Origin: Rotaria macrura
Lineage: Eukaryota; Rotifera; Eurotatoria; Philodinida; Philodinidae
Direction of reading: 5' to 3'
Assembly: GCA_900239685.1 (NCBI GenBank)
Contig: OENT01000175.1
Location: forward strand, 109,537-173,536
Length of the DNA: 64,000 nucleotides
The notes beneath the pieces are model-generated. The model saw only the letters and a program-made list of their open reading frames with translations, was not told where the DNA came from and made no database searches. Made by a program: the position numbers and the translations under genes. This document shows, piece after piece, positions 56,825 through 64,000 of this stretch; the stretch's first letter is position 1, and every line of letters starts with the position of its first letter.

Positions 56825-59226
56825 AACTCTCTTAGTTTTACGAATCTCATTCATTCATTCATTCTTTTTGTTTTTGCTTTGATAAAATAATTACGGCAAG
56901 GTTCTTGTTTTTTTTTCTTTGGTTCTCAAAAAAAATATATATTTCCTTTGGTTAATTGATACAATAAATATGTTTTTAAATTCTACAAAAAAATATAATA
57001 TATTTACAATCACTAGTGCAAAATTCGAATGAATAATTCGAATTTCAAGTTATGAGACTTATAGAATGAAAACTATTCTTGCACTAATAAAACAATTATA
57101 GAATGAATGGCATACAATCATTATTTTGGAATTCCTATGGATTTCACTCTTATTGAATTAAATATCAAATTCTTTTTATTATCATTCGATAGGAAGTATT
57201 ATTTAGATATCTACAATGAAGACAGACAAGACGAGCAATCAGAAGTTCTACATCATATTTTGTAAGATAAGATTATGCAAATTTATTGTCATCTGAATTA
57301 AATTCAATACAAAGTAATCGACATTGAAGAGACGACAAAGTGCAAACGATTATTGAGTTCGATATCTATTTTTGTAAGCTATGATAGATTTCAATGTTCA
57401 CAATTTTTGACATGTCACAAAATCCGATACACACATGACTAAATATAAGAATATGTTATTATACAAAGACAAACATACACTATTATTATAACTGACGGTG
57501 TACAAGCACCTGTAAAATATCTCTCATTACTCTTGCTTTTACTAGTTAGTTTGTCTTTTGAATAAATATGCGCTATTCTTGTCATAGACGAAAAATTAAC
57601 ACAGAAATTTTTACAAAAATAAATAATGATGAGAGATTCAGTAGGATTTCTCCCAACCCACTGAATATTTTGAAATTGATTAAAATAGTAATGAGATAAT
57701 CAATTCATTGAAAAAATAAAACAGAACAGTGTTAAAACACGCTCATCAACAGAGTGACAGATTAGATAGATGCATTCACAAATTTGAAAACATATATTAT
57801 ACATTTTTTCTCGATATTTGAGATACTTTCTAGCTGAATTCATTGTGAACAAATAATAGAGCATATCGTATTCCATTCCATACATTTTTTTTGTACACCA
57901 AACTGAACTCTGATATTGTCATTAGAAATTTCGAAATCTTTCTTCTACATTGAATACGACGGGTGATCATTTTTGTTCAAGTATACACAATGTGCAAGAG
58001 GAAGGATCTCTTGTTATTTATAGAAAATTTTCACGAGAATCGAGTAATTACTGTCAAGATGACAGATAGTCGTTTCCCCAAGTCGTGTACACAGTGACTA
58101 GCATCAATCAGACATCATCCTGATGATCAAGATTTATCAGATTTGCAACATTTTCACACAGAAATTTTTCTATGACAGGTAGTGAGCCTAGAATCGATAG
58201 AGGAATGAATAAAAATCAACAGACTTTAGTCGTCGTATCCCTCGTAAATGACTTCATACGTGACAGTAATTCCTTAGTAAACCATCTTACTAAACAATGA
58301 TCATTATTTGTTTCTATGTGCCCGTTTATATCTAACGATTGATTATTATTAAAATTCTACATTGATGGGATAATATCATTAGTATTCATCTAGAATTAAT
58401 TCAATCGAATCAATTTCATTTGATTCATTTTCACTCGAAAAGATGCAATATACTCGAGAACCATTTTGTAAAACGAAACCTTTCTATTGCTTATGAAAAT
58501 TTTTATTAGATTGACCATCAAAAGAAAAAGAACCTCACATTTGATACATACACACTTGAAACGATAACGAACATTGAAAGTTAATAGTTGCTTTCATTCT
58601 TGAATTACCTTCAAAAGAAAAACAACTAACCTTGTTGGTTTTTTGTTTTATTTAATCAAACAAACGAAATCGATAGTAAATTGTAGAAACAAGAGGAGTC
58701 AATATATTCCATTAAGGTAAAATTGAACCTTGAGGCGTCTGTATTAATTCTCTTTTATTTCCCAGCAACTTCATTTTGATAATGGCAATGACACAAAAAA
58801 AGAGCCTTGATCTCTTCATACATACTGAATAAATTAGAAAAATTTTTCTTTCATCTATCGTCCATAAATACCTGATATCTGAATATATTGACTACTACAA
58901 GTAGTTTTACATTGTCTGCATCAGTAATATTCGATTTTCTTTTTCGTTCTTCTGTACGCTTCGATAAAACAATTTCTTTCTGTATTATCAAAAAAAAAAG
59001 AAATAGAATACAATAAAATTTGTCTTCTCTTGTCTGTAAAAAAAAAACAAACAACCCTGAGTTATGGATTCAGATAGATGATAGTAACAAAAAAAAACAA
59101 GGAAGAAAAGGACATGAGGAAAAAAAATAAAATCAACATCACAAACTAGCGTAAAAAGCAACGTAAGAGAACTGTTTTATTTCATTTCAACTGTTCAACA
59201 TAGATCTACATAGAAAAACTAAATTT
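56825..59226. other. 2.4 kb region between convergent 3' ends
   Basis: It holds the GMPPA 3' UTR on the left and that of the small minus-strand gene on the right (possible minus-strand AATAAA at 59176-59181, about 46 nt after that stop). The rest is AT-rich with short chance open frames. I see no other feature. Confidence 0.55.
56963..56968 (+). terminator. Candidate poly(A) signal (AATAAA) of GMPPA
   Basis: A canonical AATAAA lies 139 nt after the GMPPA stop codon and is followed by T-rich sequence. It is the first canonical hexamer I see downstream on this strand. Confidence 0.45.
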
Positions 59227-60309
59227 CTACAAAGCAAAATCAAATAAATTATCCCATTCGAAATCAGTACAATATGGTGACCGAATGTGTGATGTAGAAG
59301 ATATTGAACGTGGAGAATGCGTTAAAATTATATCTACAAGATCTTGTTCTGATTTTCGATAAGCTCGTGGAGTATGTTCAATGCCTAGATAGAACATAAC
59401 TTAAAAGTAATTTCATGACAAGTAGAGAGAACAAACAAAAGAGAAAGAAAGAAACATGAAATAAAAACGAGTTAGTTGAACACTCGAAGGTTTTTTTCTT
59501 CTTTTCTATCGAGCATTGATTGCTTTCAAATGAAGAAGAAAACACAGAAAGATTGATACATACGTGTTTGTGAAAAATCTTTTTCTAAAAATTATTTATG
59601 ACATTGGTTATCTTTTCTGAATTTTCTTTGACATTTTCTTATTTCTTAAGAATTTCTCTTTTACCTGCTTCATGTTCCCATTCAAGTTGAGCATCTAGTA
59701 AAATACCATCATCGAATCGTTTGTCAAGATTAGATTGTGTCATCTACAATATTCATTGTTTTATACGTTTTATTGTGGTTATCGAATATGACACATACTT
59801 GGCAAGTTTGGTTCTCATTGTTACTATCAGAAGAATAATATATATGAAAATCAATTGAAAGATATATGAGCATACATAAATTTTCTTTTCTCTCTTTTTT
59901 TACCTGCTTTGCGTGTCATGCCCATCGGATTTCTATGCGTAAGAAAAAAATTAACATTTACAAATAGCTCTTGAAAATTCATGAGAGATATTAGAATGTT
60001 AGGTTTATCTTCTCTTCAGATACTTAATTCACATAAATAATAGGTATGTCTCGAGTACACTCCAGACATGAATAGTATCTCATCAACAATTGATGAAACT
60101 ATTCCATTCGAGCGAAAAAAAGACGGAGAAGAAAGAAAGGAGAGGGGAAAGAAAAAAAGTGAGAGTTATTCTTTTCACGTACTTGGCAACCATCTTGGCC
60201 ATTTTTTTTAGTATTACGGCTCGTCGTATTATTACCGTCACATTTGATTTCCATACACCAATGACTATAATAGAAAGTAAATGAGAGATGAGATGCAATA
60301 CACATACAT

Positions 60310-60345
<36 letters not shown>

Positions 60346-60560
60346 TCTCTTTTAAGAAGAAAGTCAACCTTGAACTGCATGTATGAATGAACTCGATAAG
60401 AAATTCATTTCTCCGTGATGCAATAGATTTATATTGAATAAAAAAAAGACTATTTCGAACATAATTTGTACTTTATTAGAAATCATTATTTATTTACAAC
60501 TTACCGAAGAAAATATTTCATCATTCTTCTATAAGTAGAACGTACGAGTGATAAAGACAT
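59227..60560 (-). CDS. Small uncharacterised protein, 142 residues, with micro-exons
   Basis: I do not recognise this gene. Six exons join in one frame: 60560-60505, 60264-60183, 59932-59904, 59823-59799, 59743-59665, 59384-59227. Exons 3 and 4 are only 29 and 25 nt. The phases chain exactly, and the other two frames of exon 5 contain stops, which supports the model. The protein is hydrophilic, starting with a basic segment (MSLSLVRSTYRRMMKYFLR), then an Asn/Asp/Lys-rich linker. The C-terminal part looks conserved: FDDGILLDAQLEWEHEAG, TPRAYRKSEQDLVDIILTH and the end FEWDNLFDFAL. The acidic-aromatic tail could be a docking or activation motif, which is speculation. No membrane segment is seen. 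An alternative is that exons 1-4 are leader sequence and translation starts at the ATG opening exon 5. Confidence 0.6.
60301..60345. repeat. Compound (CA)n(TA)n microsatellite
   Basis: Alternating CA repeats pass into TA repeats within the first intron of the small minus-strand gene. Confidence 0.95.
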
Positions 60561-63500
60561 TATTCGTGTTGAATAAAAGATTACATCCCACCATAGTCAT
60601 GACATGATCATTGTACAGAGTTGATGATGATATCATCTATCTAGAAAACGAAATAAGCAAGAATATAATAGACGTCTAGTGCGATTGGTGTCATATGTAA
60701 TAAGATGCTGTCAAACATTTAGTCGTGTATTGAAGTCTATATATATATATGCATATATATAATATTAATCGAACAACAGTTGTCTTCGTCTTCACATTTA
60801 CTCGACGACAATCAAAAAATATGAACGAAAAGAAGAAGAACACTAGATTGATGTTATACAACTTTGACAAAAGCATGAATCTCTTAAACTAATTGTGTCG
60901 AAAGGCGTTTACATCTCTTTTCTTCACTCGTTATAGATGAAGACAAGAAAGAAATAATAGAGACAACTTTCAGCAAAGATAAATATTCTTTCTCTTTCTT
61001 CTCTTTCTTCTTTTTTTCACTAAAATAGGAATAATCCTCCTTGCATTTGTCATCTTCACTTCATCGAAAATCGAAATAGGAAAAAGAAAACGAGAAGCTC
61101 TAGTACTAAGACATGACGAGTAGAATTAAATTGACTATACACTATATACAAAACGATCGTGTGTGATGATGAACGAGCAAGGAGAACAAGAAGAAAGAAT
61201 AGAACTCACCTTTACCTTTTTTTCTCCCGTCTCAGAGTAACTAAGGTTACAACATGAAGGCAATGAAAGAATATATTAATTCTACATTCAACAACTGCTG
61301 TATGTAGATGGAAAGAAAGATATTTAAACAAATATTCAATCGCTTTATTTTTTAAGCTCGCGAGTACTTGAAAAGAACAATCAAAAATAAATTTGTTATA
61401 TGAGACAAGTCTAAGATTATTATTTGTTGAATATCTTTGAGATTGCTGTATTTTTTTTCCAAATAAAATATCAATGCAATCGAAGTTGCGATCAATAGAA
61501 GAAAAAAAAAGCAATTGTTTTTTATGTACACCACATGAAGTGAAATATTTTATTTCTTTCTTTTTTCTCTTGCTCTTTCATTAACTAATATATTCATCAT
61601 TATATCTTCTTTTGTTAACCTTGACATCTTCTAGCATTTTGTCACTCTAAGGTAAAACAATGAAATATTTATCCGGATGTACGTGATTGAACTTTGAATT
61701 TAAGAAGTTCCGTAGAGATTGTTTCTGAATGAAGGACATTAAAAAAGTGAATTTTTATTCTAAAATGAGATCACTGCTTAAAAAAGCTCATTACGTTATA
61801 TTCATAACACTAGTGTCATGTTCAATTATACGAGTATGAAAAAAAGAACCTATAAGCGTCTTAGAATTTTTTTCCCATTATCTTTTCGTTTGTTTCAGCT
61901 AATTAAATTAAAACACTTATTGAAATCTAATCTTTAAATGAATATGATCGTAATGCATCCTTGTAATGTTCTTTAAATACGACTTAAAGATAAATTAGAA
62001 TAGTGTCTGATTATGAATCAACGAAGAGAAATGAGCTTATTCAAAGACGAGTAATTTAGTCTTGGAACTTAATATAATAAAACTTTGATTGACAAAGCTG
62101 ACGAATACAAACTTAGTGAATATTTATAATCTATCGTATTCTTGTTTAACCGTTTGTGATTGTACTAATAACGAGTTCTGCCTTTTCGTTTCTTCGTTTT
62201 TGTTTTGTTTTGTTTTTCTATTAAGGTACACAAACAAAAACAAAATTGTAACAAGTCGCTAATAATAATAATGTATCGTTCGTGCTCGTCAACATGAGAA
62301 AAGTTTAATTTTTCTTTTGCTCGTATGATGATTGGTTGTTGTACAATCTTTAACCGAATGTTAAGCTCTATACATCGCAGAGATTAAAGTCAAAGTGAAC
62401 AGAAGATGTTTTTCGATGAGAAGTGGGTGGGTAGTTAGGTCAAACACTTTAATACTCTTATTATTCAACACAGCTTCTCTATCCGTTGTACATAACACAC
62501 AGATGCTTCTTTGAATCAATGATGGGATAAATATTTTGTTGTTAGGTATTCATAAATATATTTCTTGCTTAATTTCGAAATTGAAATAATTGCATCAGAA
62601 GATAGCCTGTTTTTCGCTCTTCCAGAATTGATATAGATTTTTACCCAAGACATTTGTGTTGCCGGAAACGTTGAGAATTTCTATAAGCCCCTCAAAAAAA
62701 CTGAATTTTTGTCAAAAATTCTTGAATATTGAAAATTTTCGTTTCAAAAGATGTTTCTTGTTTTTCCTCGATTCATGATATCTCGAACGCGTAACTCAAA
62801 TTTTTCAGTCTAGATCCATACGATGTATTAAAATTTTCCTTTTTTTGTTTTGAAAGAGCAGTGTCATGGTGCAGGGCAGTGTAGAGCCCTTTTTTCAAAA
62901 ATCGTTCTTTGTGACTATATAAGAAGGAATCTCTATTGGAAAACCCCCTTTTTTGGAGTTTTTTGAAGTCATTGAACTTGTGATACCTGTTATCCACTGA
63001 AAAAGTAAGAACTTACAAAAAAATGACTCTGCACTGCCCTCCATGTTGACATGCTCGATCTAACAAAAAAGAAATTAAAGATATATCATGAACCTGGATC
63101 GAGAAATTTGGATTGCGGAATTCGCTACCATAGCCTTTTCATACCAAGCCTAACATATCCTGTAAGTTTCATGCAATTTGAACGCTCCAGGGCTAACATT
63201 AATTTTTGAGGGGATGGAGCGGCTTAAATATGAAATTATATTTTTCTATCAAGAGTACTATTTTATAATAGTTGACTTGAATCTTGAAAAATGACGGTTT
63301 TTTAGTACTAGATCGTATTCTTCTCGAGTTTCGATAAATTCGAGAGGTTGTAGGAGACTTCTACAGTAGCAAATGTATTTCACCATATGATCACAATGAA
63401 ACATTCTCTTGTTTTCATCTCATAGAATCTTACGTTTTCTCTTCACACGTAGTATAAATAGTGATGACCAATAAAGACTATTTTAACAACCATGAAAGAT

Positions 63501-64000
63501 TCTTCTACTCAAAATGAACATTACGGCTTTAAAATTTTTTTCATAGCCAGAGCACGAATACTTAAGCAAAAAATGATTCTATCATTACGAGAAATTTTAT
63601 GCGTCTACATGAATAAAGACGATTGAAAATTTATTTTTCATTGTCAAGGTTAAGATAAGCATGCAATCGTTAACAATTCTAAAATTTGTAAGTAGATGTA
63701 ATTTTAAAAAATGCGGATTACATTAACAGCTCAATACTTTCTTTTTTCCTATCTAACGCAACACTTCTTAAGAGAGATTTCGCAAGGCTATAGACCAAGG
63801 CGTCCGGAGGTAAATTTTAGATTTTGAAGTTTAGTATTTCGTTTGATAGCTTATGGTAGGAATATACAAAATCCAAAATATTAGGGTCAAAGGACATTCT
63901 AGTGAAAAGATACGAAGAACACAAGTGACTCACCCCCATCCAAATAGTCAAAAATCATGATTTTTAATTGAATTTCTTGTTCATCGTATAGTTTTGTCAA
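60561..64000. other. 3.4 kb with no supported gene
   Basis: It begins with the presumed promoter of the small minus-strand gene. Polypyrimidine runs lie near 60985-61018 and a G/T-rich stretch near 62165-62220. From about 62640 to 63240 the sequence is less AT-rich, contains an inverted repeat (62873-63040) and resembles repeat debris. A similar patch lies at about 63770-63960. No open frame here looks like protein-coding sequence, and none could be linked by splice sites. Confidence 0.5.
62873..63040. repeat. Inverted repeat in repeat-like debris
   Basis: AGGGCAGTGTAGAG (62873-62886) matches the reverse complement of CTCTGCACTGCCCT (63027-63040) at 13 of 14 positions, with about 140 bp between. 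The surrounding 600 bp is compositionally different from the flanks. It may be the remains of a non-autonomous element; no target duplication was found. Confidence 0.4.

Noticed and set aside
62773-62997. 74-codon minus-strand frame in the repeat-like segment
   Set aside because: It lies inside the inverted-repeat debris, is lysine/asparagine-rich and resembles no protein I know.

Overview
The window looks like nuclear DNA from a small, AT-rich invertebrate genome. Gene bodies are broken by many short GT-AG introns (often 45-70 bp, a few of 0.7-2.6 kb), the standard code is used, and poly-N/S/T/Q tracts and TA/CA/CT microsatellites are common. The channel, splicing-factor and PAS genes are clearly metazoan. 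A rotifer-like protostome is my best guess, but nothing here proves it. Six genes were spliced by hand. Their exon phases close without a frameshift across 89 GT-AG introns; individual boundaries could be off by a base.

Left block, minus strand (1-13977): 36 exons of a Cav1 (L-type) calcium channel alpha-1 subunit, read from its start codon to the pre-IQ region, where the gene leaves the window. Head to head with it, 668 bp away, is an RBM5/RBM10-type spliceosomal RNA-binding protein on the plus strand (14646-20472).

Middle block: a 6.5 kb gene-poor stretch with a 90-bp palindromic hAT-type MITE and its 8-bp target duplication. Next come an unrecognised 1203-residue S/T/N/Q-rich protein on the minus strand (26992-34659), a 4.3 kb spacer with a 457-bp foldback element (35873-36329), and a CLOCK/NPAS2-like PAS protein on the minus strand (38922-46450). 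The PAS protein starts almost directly at PAS-A and has no bHLH domain. Its largest intron carries a GC-rich insertion bounded by 13-bp direct repeats.

Right block: a 6.9 kb spacer containing an island bounded by hairpins (49021-49333), then GMPPA on the plus strand (53369-56824), the GMPPB regulatory homologue of GDP-mannose synthesis. It converges on a small unrecognised 142-residue gene on the minus strand (59227-60560). The last 3.4 kb has no gene I can support, only repeat-like fragments.

The genes do not form a pathway; this is ordinary eukaryotic linkage. The most unusual items are the bHLH-less CLOCK-like protein, the two orphan proteins, the degenerate first RRM of the RBM5 homologue, and four small mobile or foldback structures. 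I found no rRNA, tRNA or CRISPR.
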